Shown piece by piece: positions 52,721 to 61,506 of a stretch of 64,000 bases of DNA (within the stretch, counting starts at the first letter, position 1; each line of letters begins with the position of its first letter). The position numbers were made by a program, and so were the translations under genes. The notes under the pieces were generated by a model. It ran no database searches. It had not been told where the DNA came from and saw nothing but the letters and a program-made list of their open reading frames with translations. Source of the DNA: Nonlabens sp. (GTDB lineage: Bacteria; Bacteroidota; Bacteroidia; Flavobacteriales; Flavobacteriaceae); NCBI RefSeq assembly GCF_018401815.1, contig NZ_JAGYKG010000002.1, positions 473,465-537,464 of the forward strand, in the 5' to 3' direction.

Positions 52721-54437
52721 TTGGTTCATACTGGTAAGCACCCTTGCTTTTATAGTACTATACGGAGTTTATAAAACTCGAGGAAAACAGACCAGCAAAG
52801 AATACATCAAAGGTGGTGATGCTCGTTGGTGGACGGTAGGGCTTTCAGTAATGGCGACTCAAGCAAGTGCTATTACTTTTTTAAGTACTCCTGGACAAGC
52901 CTATACCGATGGGATGGAGTTTGTTCAATTCTATTTTGGACTTCCCATCGCGGTCATTATCATTTGTGTCACATTTATCCCTATTTATCATAGACTTAAG
53001 GTTTACACGGCTTACGAGTTTCTAGAAAAAAGATTTGACCTTAAAACCAGATCTCTAGCCTCCATCCTATTTTTGATCCAACGCGGTCTCGCAGCTGGAA
53101 TTACCATTTATGCACCGGCAATTATTTTAAGCGCCGTACTGGATTGGGAATTAAAATACCTGAATATCATTATAGGTATCCTTGTCATTATTTACACCGT
53201 ATCTGGTGGAACTAAAGCCGTTAACGTGACTCAAAAGCAACAAATGATTGTCATCATGGCCGGAATGGTTACTGCCTTTGTCCTTATCGTAACTCAATTG
53301 CCAGATAACGTCACTTTTGATGATGCTCTTACGATGGCAGGAAGTGCCGAAAAAATGCAAATTCTAGACTTTGAATTCTCCTTAGATGATCGCTATAACG
53401 TCTGGAGTGCCCTTTTTGGAGCTACTTTTTTAATGTTGAGCTATTTTGGAACAGATCAGTCTCAAGTACAGCGCTATCTGTCCGGGAAATCTGTAAAACA
53501 AATGCGCATAGGACTGTTATTCAATGGACTGCTAAAAGTACCTATGCAGTTTTTTATTCTTATGGTAGGGGTCATGGTTTTTGTTTTTTATCAATTCAAC
53601 TCCACCCCGCTAAACTTCAACCCTGCGGCAGAAAAAGCCGTAAAGGAAAGCGAATTTGCAGGTCAGTACAGCAGACTTGAGTCCAGTCATGAAGAACTAT
53701 TAAAGGAAAAACAGGAGGTTCAAAAAAAATATGCCACAGCACTAAACACCTCTGCTTTAGAAGATATTATTAATTATGAATTGGCTCTGGATTACCTTAG
53801 ATCTCAAGAAGAAGGCAACAGAGCTGCAGCACGCACTCTTATTGAAAAGGCAGACCGCGGTATTGAAACGAACGATAAGGATTTTGTATTTATACACTTT
53901 ATATTGCATCACTTACCCAAAGGCTTGATTGGGTTATTACTTGCGGTCATCCTCAGTGCCGCAATGAGTTCTACAGCCTCAGAATTAAATGCCTTAAGTT
54001 CCACAACTGCTGTAGATATCTACAAAAGATTCCGTAAGGAGGAAAAAGACGACGATCATTATGTGAATATGAGCAAGTGGTTCACACTCATGTGGGGAGT
54101 TATAGCGATCTTCTTTGCCAGTTTTGTTTCTTTATTTGACAACTTGATTCAATTGGTCAATTTTATAGGATCTATATTTTACGGGACTATTTTGGGGATT
54201 TTCTTAGTGGCTTTTTACTTTAAAAAAATAAAAGGACAAGCGGTTTTTATAGCGGCCTGTATCTCTCAAGTCATTGTTGCCACTTGTGCTGTTTTACACG
54301 AATTTGTAGAAGGAATTGAAATCCTTCCGTTCTTATGGTTGAATCCGTTAGGAGCATTTTTAACAATAGGATTTGCTTTGCTTTTTAGCTCCTTAAATAA
54401 AGAAGATCGCACTGCATTTCAATTTGAAAATAGCTAG
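52707..54437 (+). CDS. Sodium:solute symporter (SSS family)
   Basis: The 576-residue inner-membrane transporter has about 13 hydrophobic segments. SSS hallmarks are KGGDARWWTVGLSVMATQAS (about 37-56), AYEFLEKRFDLKTR (about 97-110) and GLLLAVILSAAMSSTASELNALSS (about 409-432), which contributes to the sodium site. A soluble insert of about 100 residues (about 305-400; Lys/Glu-rich and coiled-coil-like) separates the TM bundle halves. Which solute is carried is not evident; the neighbouring PIG-L deacetylase makes a sugar or amino sugar plausible, as inference. Confidence 0.9.
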   Translation: MEIVDWFILVSTLAFIVLYGVYKTRGKQTSKEYIKGGDARWWTVGLSVMATQASAITFLSTPGQAYTDGMEFVQFYFGLPIAVIIICVTFIPIYHRLKVYTAYEFLEKRFDLKTRSLASILFLIQRGLAAGITIYAPAIILSAVLDWELKYLNIIIGILVIIYTVSGGTKAVNVTQKQQMIVIMAGMVTAFVLIVTQLPDNVTFDDALTMAGSAEKMQILDFEFSLDDRYNVWSALFGATFLMLSYFGTDQSQVQRYLSGKSVKQMRIGLLFNGLLKVPMQFFILMVGVMVFVFYQFNSTPLNFNPAAEKAVKESEFAGQYSRLESSHEELLKEKQEVQKKYATALNTSALEDIINYELALDYLRSQEEGNRAAARTLIEKADRGIETNDKDFVFIHFILHHLPKGLIGLLLAVILSAAMSSTASELNALSSTTAVDIYKRFRKEEKDDDHYVNMSKWFTLMWGVIAIFFASFVSLFDNLIQLVNFIGSIFYGTILGIFLVAFYFKKIKGQAVFIAACISQVIVATCAVLHEFVEGIEILPFLWLNPLGAFLTIGFALLFSSLNKEDRTAFQFENS

Positions 54438-54516
54438 TGAATGAACAATTACTTTCCATGATGGCTGTAGAGAGTTCGTTGCTTTTAAGGTTCAAGAATT
54501 ACTAGGTAAAAAATAC

Positions 54517-54565
54517 ACCCCAATTATAAACCACAACTCAATCAACTGCTAACTGGGGTTTTTAT
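54517..54565 (+). terminator. Weak terminator after the symporter gene
   Basis: Arms ACCCCA and TGGGGT, weakly extended, with a long loop and then T5. Confidence 0.4.
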
Positions 54566-54590
54566 TAGAACAGAAAATGTATTCCATTAA

Positions 54591-54622
54591 AAAACCGCCT
54601 GCAACTGGTACAGACGGTTTTA
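54591..54622 (-). terminator. Terminator of the OsmC gene
   Basis: Arms AAACCG-CTG and CAG-CGGTTT with one mismatch; A/T runs supply the U tract on the minus strand. Confidence 0.75.
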
Positions 54623-54640
54623 AAAATAAGAGGTGATGAT

Positions 54641-55051
54641 TTACTTTATTTCTAAGGAAATCTCAGCCTTTAATAATTTTGATATAGGGCAAACTTCTTT
54701 TGCTTTATTTGCGATCTCTGCAAATTTTTCTTTAGATAGTTCTGGAACCTTACCAGTTAATTCTAGAGTGATATGAGTAATTTCTCCATCTTCAAAGTTA
54801 ACCTTAGCATCTGTAGATAAATGAGTAGCTGTAAAGCCTTCTTCATTAAGTAAAAAACTCAATTGCATGGTGAAACAACCCGCATGTGCAGCTCCTATTA
54901 ATTCTTCTGGATTAGTTCCCTTACCCTCTTCAAAGCGAGTACCAAATGAATATGCGGTCTTATCCAGCACCTGACTTTGTGTAGAAATGTTTCCTTTTCC
55001 TTCTTTACCTGTTCCCTCCCATTGGGCATTTGCTTTTCTTGAAAATTTCAT
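54641..55051 (-). CDS. OsmC family peroxiredoxin
   Basis: The 136-residue protein reduces organic hydroperoxides through two cysteines: Cys59 in [10 protein letters not shown] and Cys121 in EVCPISKLL. Full OsmC length, with the N-terminal [10 protein letters not shown] motif. A cytoplasmic stress protein; transcribed alone, ending at a terminator that is shared in position with the downstream end of the symporter. Confidence 0.92.
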   Translation of the reverse strand: MKFSRKANAQWEGTGKEGKGNISTQSQVLDKTAYSFGTRFEEGKGTNPEELIGAAHAGCFTMQLSFLLNEEGFTATHLSTDAKVNFEDGEITHITLELTGKVPELSKEKFAEIANKAKEVCPISKLLKAEISLEIK

Positions 55052-55137
55052 TGTTTTATTTTTATATGGAAGCTAAAGTAAAAAATTGCTATTGAATTCT
55101 ACCTCTTTTAACAGATAGTTGAGTTTTGACGCTAAAA

Positions 55138-55164
55138 AACCGTCTAGAAATACTCTAGACGGTT
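55138..55164 (-). terminator. Terminator of the DUF2911 gene
   Basis: Perfect 11-bp stem AACCGTCTAGA/TCTAGACGGTT, 5-nt loop, with a T run on the minus strand. Confidence 0.85.
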
Positions 55165-55174
55165 ATTGTTGTTC

Positions 55175-55190
55175 CGCTTTCGCGAAAGCG
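55175..55190. repeat. Palindrome copy 15 (just past the DUF2911 gene)
   Basis: Exact 16-mer between the DUF2911 stop and its terminator. Confidence 0.9.
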
Positions 55191-55206
55191 AGGTCACAAA
55201 ATATGC

Positions 55207-56052
55207 TTACATCTTAGCGCCCCATTCTTTAAGGCTGTCGGTGTTCAATTTTACGTAATCCATATTTTTTGCTTCTTCTGCAAGAGTCAACGAGATTTTT
55301 GCCGATGCGATCGCAGCAGACTTGTTACCCATTTTTGCTTCTATAAGCGCTTTTTTTCGGTGCATCCAGTAGGCTTCAGGACGTGCTTTTACTGCTTCAG
55401 ATATCCATTCGTGAGCCTGTTGTAAATTTTTATTGGCATCCAAGTAAAAGGTAGCAGCAGCATAATAATCGTTTGCTGATGGACCTGACATTACTTTATC
55501 AATACTAGTTTGTGTTTTGGCAGCTGTTGGTACCGTAAAAGGAACCGCTACTAATGTTTCATCCCACATCATTTGTAAATGAGCCCCTTCCATAGTCAGT
55601 TCATTGATCGCCATGGTCCAGCTTTCTACTTGATTTTTAAGTTTTTTAGTTGCTACACTAGTAGTAGCTACTACTTTCTCTTCATCCCAAGCTCTAGGAT
55701 TGCCCCAGTTGCTCGTGTCGTCGTACAGCATTACGATCCATTCTTTCTTTCCTGGTTTTGTGTACACCGCATAAGTTCCAGCTTTTACCTCTGTACCAGC
55801 AAATTTTACATCGTCAGAAAATGTAATCATCGAATTTGAGTTGGCACCAGTGCGCCAGAGTTTGTCAAATGGTACTAACTCTCCAAAAATAGCTCTTCCT
55901 CTTTTTGCTGGACGAGAATATTCGAGAGTAACTTCGGTAAGACCTACGGTTTGCGTGGCCTTAGCGATTGGACTTGGTTGTGGTGCATCTATCTGAGCCA
56001 CTGCAGTGCCAGCAACTAGCAGTAAACTTAAAACAACTATTATTTTTTTCAT
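55207..56052 (-). CDS. DUF2911 domain protein, exported
   Basis: The 281-residue protein has a signal peptide (KKIIVVLSLLLVAGTAVAQ) and the DUF2911 domain, seen in EYSRPAKRGRAIFGELVPFD (about 44-63), LWRTGANSNSMITFSDDVKF and AGTYAVYTKPGKKEW (about 93-110). The last 80 residues contain TPR-like helices (AATFYLDANKNLQQAHEWIS). No catalytic residues are known for this Bacteroidetes family. Function unknown. Confidence 0.88.
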   Translation of the reverse strand: MKKIIVVLSLLLVAGTAVAQIDAPQPSPIAKATQTVGLTEVTLEYSRPAKRGRAIFGELVPFDKLWRTGANSNSMITFSDDVKFAGTEVKAGTYAVYTKPGKKEWIVMLYDDTSNWGNPRAWDEEKVVATTSVATKKLKNQVESWTMAINELTMEGAHLQMMWDETLVAVPFTVPTAAKTQTSIDKVMSGPSANDYYAAATFYLDANKNLQQAHEWISEAVKARPEAYWMHRKKALIEAKMGNKSAAIASAKISLTLAEEAKNMDYVKLNTDSLKEWGAKM

Positions 56053-56123
56053 GATGTGATTTTTAATTTTTAATACGCACGTAAATATCGGTGATTTTGA
56101 TCTTTAAAAATGTTAGGATGTTG

Positions 56124-56528
56124 TTAACTAACCCCTTTAGCACTAGAGAAAAAGATCATTTTAATAGCAACGACCAATAATATCACTCCAAACACCTTTT
56201 TAAGCATTTGCTGATTAAGACTAATGGCGATCTTGGAACCAAAATAGCCTCCTATTACAAATGCTACTGCAATAATAAGAGCATAACGCCAGTCCAGCGT
56301 ATGGCCGTTGCTATGATAGGTATAGGCAGCGAGTAAGGTCACTGGAACAGCCAGTACAGCCAGACTCATTCCTTGGGCTTGATGTTGTGAATAACCTAAA
56401 AACCAAATCGCTAAAGGCACCATAATCACACCGCCACCTACTCCTACGCTACCACTCAAGACGCCAGCAAGTAATCCTATTAATAATAGCAATAATACAG
56501 TTGTTAAGGTCATTTTAGTTGATTTCAT
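56124..56528 (-). CDS. Half-length TSUP (TauE/SafE) membrane protein
   Basis: The 134-residue protein has four hydrophobic segments and the opening GVLSGSVGVGGGVIMVPLAI (about 22-41) of the TSUP family, which exports sulfur- or carbon-containing anions. Family members are normally about 250 residues from two such halves. No second half is found on either side, and single-half proteins of this length are common in Bacteroidetes, so it may work as a dimer. The substrate is unknown. Confidence 0.8.
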   Translation of the reverse strand: MKSTKMTLTTVLLLLLIGLLAGVLSGSVGVGGGVIMVPLAIWFLGYSQHQAQGMSLAVLAVPVTLLAAYTYHSNGHTLDWRYALIIAVAFVIGGYFGSKIAISLNQQMLKKVFGVILLVVAIKMIFFSSAKGVS

Positions 56529-56699
56529 GATTATAAAAATGTGGGCACAAGCTACAAAAAGACGGCTTCTTTTTGATCCTATTATTTTTTATTAGGCACA
56601 TTTCAATAACAACTTGTTCACAATAGTTTATTTTTTCTTGAAGAGACTTACCGATTTCCTCATTAGTTGTGATGTCAAAAGTGAGCTGCTTGATCTTGT

Positions 56700-57650
56700 T
56701 TAATTATAATACCCTTTTTCAGGTATAGCTATGGCATATTCCTTTTTTGATTTGTTCTTTAAACTAGGCTCTCTTAACCACGGATTGTGGATTTTAAGGA
56801 TTTTGTAATTGATGTTGTTCGCTTTCGCGAAAGCAGAAAGGTCCTCCACCTCATAGTCTACCATCACATTTTTAGTAGGAATAACTTCATACCCATGACT
56901 AGGGTTGACGTTAAAGCCAAAGTTCTTTGGGTTTTTAAGAATTTCTTTGATGGCTAAAATTCTAAACACATAACGTCCTGTTTCTTCACCTAAAAGAAGA
57001 TCGTAATAACGGTTTACCCCTTGAGCTTCTATTTGTTTGTTGATTCCACCGTTACCTGCGTTGTATGCCGCTCCTGCAAGGGTCCATGTTCCAAACTTTG
57101 ATTTGCTTTCCTTTAAATAATAGCAAGCCGCATTAGTGGCCTTTTCTAAATGGTAGCGCTCGTCTACATTAGCGTTTATCTCTAATCCTAATTCCCTACC
57201 TGTAGCAGGCATTAGTTGCCAAAAACCTCGGGCACCAGCTGGAGAGCTAACATTTTGCAAACCGCTTTCTATTACTGCCAGATATTTAAAATCGTCTGGA
57301 ATTCCATTTTTGGCAAGAATTGGCTCAATGATTGGAAAATATTTTTGAGCTCGTTTAATCAGTAATATGCCATTAGATTGCCAGTAGGTATTTACTAAAA
57401 ACTCCCGATCAACGCGTTCTCTAATATCGGGTTGATCAAGCGGTACTGCTTCACCAGCAAAATCAAGACTTTTAGGTAAATGGACACTATACACCTTATA
57501 ATCCTGAACACGCTTTTCTACTTTTGCACTAGTCGATGTCTTCCAAGATGAAATTGCAGCGCTACTGGAAGCAACTCCTCCTTGCTGCATAGCACTAATA
57601 GTAACTATGAAAATGACGGCAACTCCTGCCCCTATAAGTATCTTTTTCAT
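56700..57650 (-). CDS. Lytic transglycosylase (SLT domain)
   Basis: From the ATG at 57650 the protein has 316 residues and a signal-anchor-like N-terminus (KKILIGAGVAVIFIVTISA). The SLT domain holds LAVIESGLQNVSSPAGARGF with the catalytic Glu (about 125-144), WQLMPATGRELGL and AGAAYNAGNGGINKQI (about 190-205), as in MltD-like enzymes that cut peptidoglycan. It ends at a partial LysM-like region. The palindrome in it reads S-A-F-A-K-A-N. An in-frame ATG at 57689 adds only a basic leader. Confidence 0.9.
   Translation of the reverse strand: MKKILIGAGVAVIFIVTISAMQQGGVASSSAAISSWKTSTSAKVEKRVQDYKVYSVHLPKSLDFAGEAVPLDQPDIRERVDREFLVNTYWQSNGILLIKRAQKYFPIIEPILAKNGIPDDFKYLAVIESGLQNVSSPAGARGFWQLMPATGRELGLEINANVDERYHLEKATNAACYYLKESKSKFGTWTLAGAAYNAGNGGINKQIEAQGVNRYYDLLLGEETGRYVFRILAIKEILKNPKNFGFNVNPSHGYEVIPTKNVMVDYEVEDLSAFAKANNINYKILKIHNPWLREPSLKNKSKKEYAIAIPEKGYYN
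56821..56834. repeat. Palindrome copy 16 (inside the lytic transglycosylase gene)
   Basis: Exact 14-mer, read as A-F-A-K-A; C on its left, A on its right. It is the last copy before the window end, 7.1 kb away. Confidence 0.9.
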
Positions 57651-57668
57651 GTTGTTGAAGTGTTTCTT

Positions 57669-57676
57669 CAAAAATA
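57669..57676 (-). promoter_or_regulatory. Candidate -7 element for the lytic transglycosylase gene
   Basis: TATTTTTG on the minus strand, 18 bp before the start; no TTG at the right distance. Confidence 0.35.
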
Positions 57677-57726
57677 TAAAAAGAGGCACCTTCTATCGCA
57701 GGACAATTCGTTAATTTTTTATGCCT

Positions 57727-58374
57727 TTATGAACGTATAAGTTCTGGTAAATGTTCATTAAACCACCGGTACCTATTTACAATCATCACATGAGTCCCTT
57801 TAGGAATAATTATGCAGTTCTTGATGTATTTGATAGGAAAAACAGGGTCAGCATCCCCGTGAATATGAATCACACCAGGTAAGGGCTCTTTCTGATCCCA
57901 GTTGACAATTGTGTCGAGTGCCCATTCCAAATAAACAGAACTATTTACCGATAGGTATTTTTTATACCGTTCTATTTTTTTAGGCGCCACACCGCGACTA
58001 TAAGAACTTAAGACCTCAAAGCTTTCTACAAGGCGAGTAGGAAACATCTTATGCAAGCCTATCATTCTAGAAAACCGCATCCTTCTTGGAAATTCTTGGT
58101 TAGATTTAACAGTAGAAATGAGAATAAGTTGATCCACGTTGATCTGCTTTGCCATCTCCTGAACAATTATACCGCCAAATGATACCCCTATAAGCACCGG
58201 ATTGGTGTGGGTAACCTGTTGTAATAAGCGACTCACGTAAGAAGTCAAACGTTCTTTATTTTCAGGAATAATCCATTCCAAATAGTGACAAGTAAAATCA
58301 TTTTCAGGCAGTTGGATATGCTCAAAAATGGAGGGGCCAGCTGCCATACCTGGCATAAAGTATAGGTGCTTCAT
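57727..58374 (-). CDS. Alpha/beta hydrolase
   Basis: The 215-residue cytoplasmic hydrolase has the nucleophile elbow GVSFGG with Ser65, an acid residue in IHGDADPVFP (about 172-181), and the catalytic His in IPKGTHVMIVNR (about 190-201), in the correct order. Short for the family, with a small lid. It lies 76 bp upstream of the transglycosylase start; substrate unknown. Confidence 0.82.
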   Translation of the reverse strand: MKHLYFMPGMAAGPSIFEHIQLPENDFTCHYLEWIIPENKERLTSYVSRLLQQVTHTNPVLIGVSFGGIIVQEMAKQINVDQLILISTVKSNQEFPRRMRFSRMIGLHKMFPTRLVESFEVLSSYSRGVAPKKIERYKKYLSVNSSVYLEWALDTIVNWDQKEPLPGVIHIHGDADPVFPIKYIKNCIIIPKGTHVMIVNRYRWFNEHLPELIRS

Positions 58375-58441
58375 ATCAGTAACAATTGCTTTCTATCAAT
58401 GCTTTAACATTAAAAGATGATTTAAATCATCTATTTTCATC

Positions 58442-58449
58442 TATATTTG
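58442..58449 (+). promoter_or_regulatory. Candidate -7 element upstream of the 58561 gene
   Basis: TATATTTG, 111 bp before the start; no clear -33. Confidence 0.35.
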
Positions 58450-58560
58450 CTTTATTATAACTAAACATTTTTTGCTCTCTTCTCTAATCATCTCCAAAGT
58501 TACTTTGAATAAAATTAGTGATCCTCTATTTAAGAGACTTTAATGAGTTAAAACAAGTAT

Positions 58561-58872
58561 ATGGAACCCTCTACTACCTTAGAAATTACTGACAACGAAT
58601 TTTTGCGTCAATACGAATGTCGCAAAGGCGATATGTTGGCAAGAATCGAATATGCCCAGCAAGAGAGAAAAATATTTTTAACTAAATTAATTGTCCCAGA
58701 AGAATTGGAAGATGATATAGAATTTAGAAATGAATTTTTAACTGCTGTTTTTGAAAATATTAAAAATGAGAAAGAACTTAAAGTAGTCCCTACTCATCCT
58801 AAAATAGCAGGTTTTGTAAGAAAAAATCGCATGAAATACAAGGATATGCTTCCAGTAGGAATTGCGATCTAA
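58561..58872 (+). CDS. YjdJ-like N-acetyltransferase family protein, degenerate
   Basis: The 103-residue protein has the layout of the short GNAT-like family (PF14542): ARIEYAQQERKIFLTKLIVP (about 27-46), an EELEDD helix and KELKVVPTHPKIAGFVRKN (about 76-94). The acetyl-CoA loop (usually G-x-G-x-G/A after the PEELEGKG segment) is replaced by DDIEFRNEF, so catalysis is doubtful. It could bind rather than acetylate. Its neighbours are unrelated; it stands alone with a terminator after it. Confidence 0.7.
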   Translation: MEPSTTLEITDNEFLRQYECRKGDMLARIEYAQQERKIFLTKLIVPEELEDDIEFRNEFLTAVFENIKNEKELKVVPTHPKIAGFVRKNRMKYKDMLPVGIAI

Positions 58873-58896
58873 ACGGCACTAGTATCTCTTATTAAC

Positions 58897-58924
58897 GGCT
58901 CTTATTTTAAGAGTCTTTTTTTTT
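58897..58924 (+). terminator. Terminator after the 58561 gene
   Basis: Stem of 8 pairs GGCTCTTA/TAAGAGTC (one G-U) with a 3-nt loop and T8; the kdsB stop is at 58923 on the other strand. Confidence 0.8.
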
Positions 58925-59669
58925 ACATTTCTTTGTAAAGTTGTTTCCATCGTACTATCGCTTTTTCTAAATCTTGCGGGGTATCAATACCTATACTAGG
59001 ATGGTTGGTAGTGATCATTTTAATCTTCTTACCGTGTTCCAAGTACCTGATACATTCAATCTTTTCTGACAACTCTAAGGGTGTTGGTGATTGGTGGTAA
59101 AAATCTAATAATGCTTCTTTTCTGAATGCGTAAATTCCTATATGCTTGAAAACAGGCTGTTTTAAGGGCTCATCTCTTGAAAATGGAATAACCGAACGTG
59201 AAAAATACAAAGCATGACCACTAAGATCGGTAATTACTTTTACGTTATTAGTATTTTGTATGTCTTCTAACTCTTTAATCTCATGCATTAAAGAGGCAAG
59301 TGAAATTTCTTCATTGGGATCATTTTCAAATACTTGAATAAGCTTTTTTAAATCTGTTTGGTTGGTAAAGGGTTCGTCTCCTTGAATATTAATGATCAGG
59401 TCGGCTTCAAAAGCCTCCACAGCTTCTGCTATGCGATCACTACCTGTTTGGTGGTCTTTACGACTCCTCACCGCTTTACCACCATGACTAATAATCTCGT
59501 TATAGATCACTGCACTATCGGTAGCTACAAGAACTTGGTCAAACAGGCCTGTATCCAAGGCAGCTTCATAAGTGCGTAATATCACCGACTTCCCACAAAG
59601 ATCTTTCATAAGTTTACCGGGAAACCTACTGGCTTCATAGCGTGCTGGAATAACCGCGATTTTTTTCAT
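58923..59669 (-). CDS. kdsB: 3-Deoxy-manno-octulosonate cytidylyltransferase
   Basis: The 248-residue enzyme activates Kdo with CTP for lipopolysaccharide core synthesis. The N-terminal [20 protein letters not shown] (about 7-26) is the nucleotide-binding signature; [16 protein letters not shown] (about 71-86) and NIQGDEPF (about 94-101) are typical of KdsB. The window also begins with a polysaccharide cluster, but that is too distant to be an operon. Confidence 0.93.
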   Translation of the reverse strand: MKKIAVIPARYEASRFPGKLMKDLCGKSVILRTYEAALDTGLFDQVLVATDSAVIYNEIISHGGKAVRSRKDHQTGSDRIAEAVEAFEADLIINIQGDEPFTNQTDLKKLIQVFENDPNEEISLASLMHEIKELEDIQNTNNVKVITDLSGHALYFSRSVIPFSRDEPLKQPVFKHIGIYAFRKEALLDFYHQSPTPLELSEKIECIRYLEHGKKIKMITTNHPSIGIDTPQDLEKAIVRWKQLYKEM

Positions 59670-59965
59670 CTCTAATAGTTAACAACAACAAAGGTAATCT
59701 TCTATCTGATTCTTTTGTTACAAAACCATTTTCTCTCTTAAAATAAAATCCCACTGCTCTACTAGAGGCAATTATGTAAATAACATTACACCACTTCTCG
59801 CAAGGAGTTGTATTAGAAGGTAAAGGACGGTGGCATGTTTTGGGCACCTCCACAAGTAACAAGATTACGCCTCCTCCTATGCAACGTGTTGAATTCTCAA
59901 CAATATCAAAACCAATAGCGTCTTAAATAGATGAAAAAAAGATTTTTAAATCATTCCACAACAGC
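59670..59965. other. About 300-bp gene-free stretch between kdsB and the helicase gene
   Basis: A candidate -7 element for kdsB (TACCTTTG on the minus strand, 59689-59696) lies 20 bp before its start. A 46-codon open stretch on the plus strand (about 59777-59926) reads like protein but has no start codon. Nothing else is recognised. Confidence 0.45.
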
Positions 59966-61396
59966 CTAGTGTTCTATAAAATGGTCATTTTTAAAGCCTA
60001 TGAGGTACAAATTTGTTTTGGCACGAGTAACGGCCGTATACAACCATCTTAAATAGCTTTTATCTGGCCCTTCTGGTAAATAAGGTTGCTCTACAATAAC
60101 GTTTTCCCACTGCCCTCCTTGTGATTTGTGACAAGTAATCGCATAAGAAAACTTCACCTGTAAGGCGTTAAAAAATGGGTTCTCTTTGATTTCTTTATAC
60201 TGTTGGTACTTGGGTAGTTTTAAATAATCCATGCGTACTTCTTGATAGAGCTTATTGCTCTCATCATATGTTAAGGAAGGTGTTTCTGAAGTAAGAGTGT
60301 CCAGCAAGAGAACCGTTTCAAATTCTTTCATTTTAGGATAATCCACCATTCTCACTTTAACTTCTGCAAAATGGAAGCCATAGATATTTTTAAAAGCATA
60401 GATTTCTAATACTTCTACAATATCGCCATTAGCAATAAAACCGGCATCACTAGATGGCTGAAGCCAGTGGTAATTATTTTTTACTACCATTAAATAATCT
60501 CCTGGTGAAAGCTCGTTCTCATTAAATAAAATGCGGGATCTTATTTGTTGATTATACAGGTTGGCCCTTTTATTAGACCGCACGATAATCGCAGTTTCTT
60601 CATGACCGTGAGAGTCATAAGCGCTATTGATAGCGTCCAAGATCTCATAACCATCTATAAGTCTATTAATATCGGTAAAGTGCGCTACATCAAATTTAAA
60701 ATCAAACTCTTCATGTAATATATGATTGCGTATCCCTGTAGCATTGAGTAGAATTCCCGAATTTTCGCTTTGGCGTTTTACCTCATCTAACTCGATCTCG
60801 GTAACTTCCTTTAAATAACGTTGCTCCATCAACTGGCTGTCCAGAGCTGGAGAAACATCGAGTTGTACTGGAGGTAATTGGGCGGTATCTCCTATAATCA
60901 TCAACTTGCAATTTACACCACTGTACACATATTCAATAAGGTCATCGAGAAGCGACCCGTTTCCACCAAACATTTTATTATCTGCAGCTACATCAGGAAT
61001 CATGGATGCTTCATCTACTACAAAAAGTGCATTGCGGTATTTGTTTTGCTTTAAAGTAAACTGCACCCCACCATTTCCTTGACTTTTTGGATAATAAATT
61101 TCTCTGTGAATCGTGGCGGCTTGTTTATTGGAGTAATTACTGATCACTTTTGCTGCTCTGCCAGTAGGTGCCAGTAACACACAACTCATTTTTAACTTCC
61201 ATATACTCTTAACAATCGTACTTGTTAAAGTGGTTTTTCCAGTTCCTGCATAACCACGCAGTATAAAAAGCCGATCTTTATTCTTGTCTATAATAAAATC
61301 GGCTAAAGACTCTAAAGCCCTATCTTGCTCATTTGTAGGCTTAAATGGGAAATCTAACAGAAGTACTTGGTAAAATTCTTGTGGAGTCATTAGCAA
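59966..61396 (-). CDS. RecD/Pif1-like SF1 helicase (AAA family ATPase)
   Basis: The 476-residue superfamily-1 DNA helicase has Walker A GYAGTGKTTL (48-57), Walker B FVVDEASMIP (about 125-134), motif III IIGDTAQLPPVQ (about 166-177), and in the C-terminal UvrD-like part ITCHKSQGGQWENVIVEQ (about 420-437) and YTAVTRAKTNLYLIG (about 453-467). The length fits the compact RecD2-related proteins of Bacteroidetes. Possible repair or recombination helicase; no partner subunit is adjacent. Confidence 0.88.
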   Translation of the reverse strand: MLMTPQEFYQVLLLDFPFKPTNEQDRALESLADFIIDKNKDRLFILRGYAGTGKTTLTSTIVKSIWKLKMSCVLLAPTGRAAKVISNYSNKQAATIHREIYYPKSQGNGGVQFTLKQNKYRNALFVVDEASMIPDVAADNKMFGGNGSLLDDLIEYVYSGVNCKLMIIGDTAQLPPVQLDVSPALDSQLMEQRYLKEVTEIELDEVKRQSENSGILLNATGIRNHILHEEFDFKFDVAHFTDINRLIDGYEILDAINSAYDSHGHEETAIIVRSNKRANLYNQQIRSRILFNENELSPGDYLMVVKNNYHWLQPSSDAGFIANGDIVEVLEIYAFKNIYGFHFAEVKVRMVDYPKMKEFETVLLLDTLTSETPSLTYDESNKLYQEVRMDYLKLPKYQQYKEIKENPFFNALQVKFSYAITCHKSQGGQWENVIVEQPYLPEGPDKSYLRWLYTAVTRAKTNLYLIGFKNDHFIEH

Positions 61397-61465
61397 TTGT
61401 GGAAAACTGAGTATAAACTTAACTCAAATTTTATATCTCGGGCTAGGACGAGTGAAAAAAAATTG

Positions 61466-61473
61466 TAGATTTG
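61466..61473 (+). promoter_or_regulatory. Candidate -7 element for the 61507 gene
   Basis: TAGATTTG, 33 bp before the start; no clear -33. Confidence 0.4.
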
Positions 61474-61506
61474 TGAACGTTAAAAAAAGCATTAAACCCT
61501 TCAAAT

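Noticed and set aside
56124..56700. Frameshifted full-length TSUP transporter
   Set aside because: No second TSUP half is found in any frame on either side; half-length proteins are normal in this phylum.
59777..59926. Open stretch with a protein-like GRWHVLGTSTSNK sequence
   Set aside because: No start codon and no known family; may be a relic, but nothing supports it.
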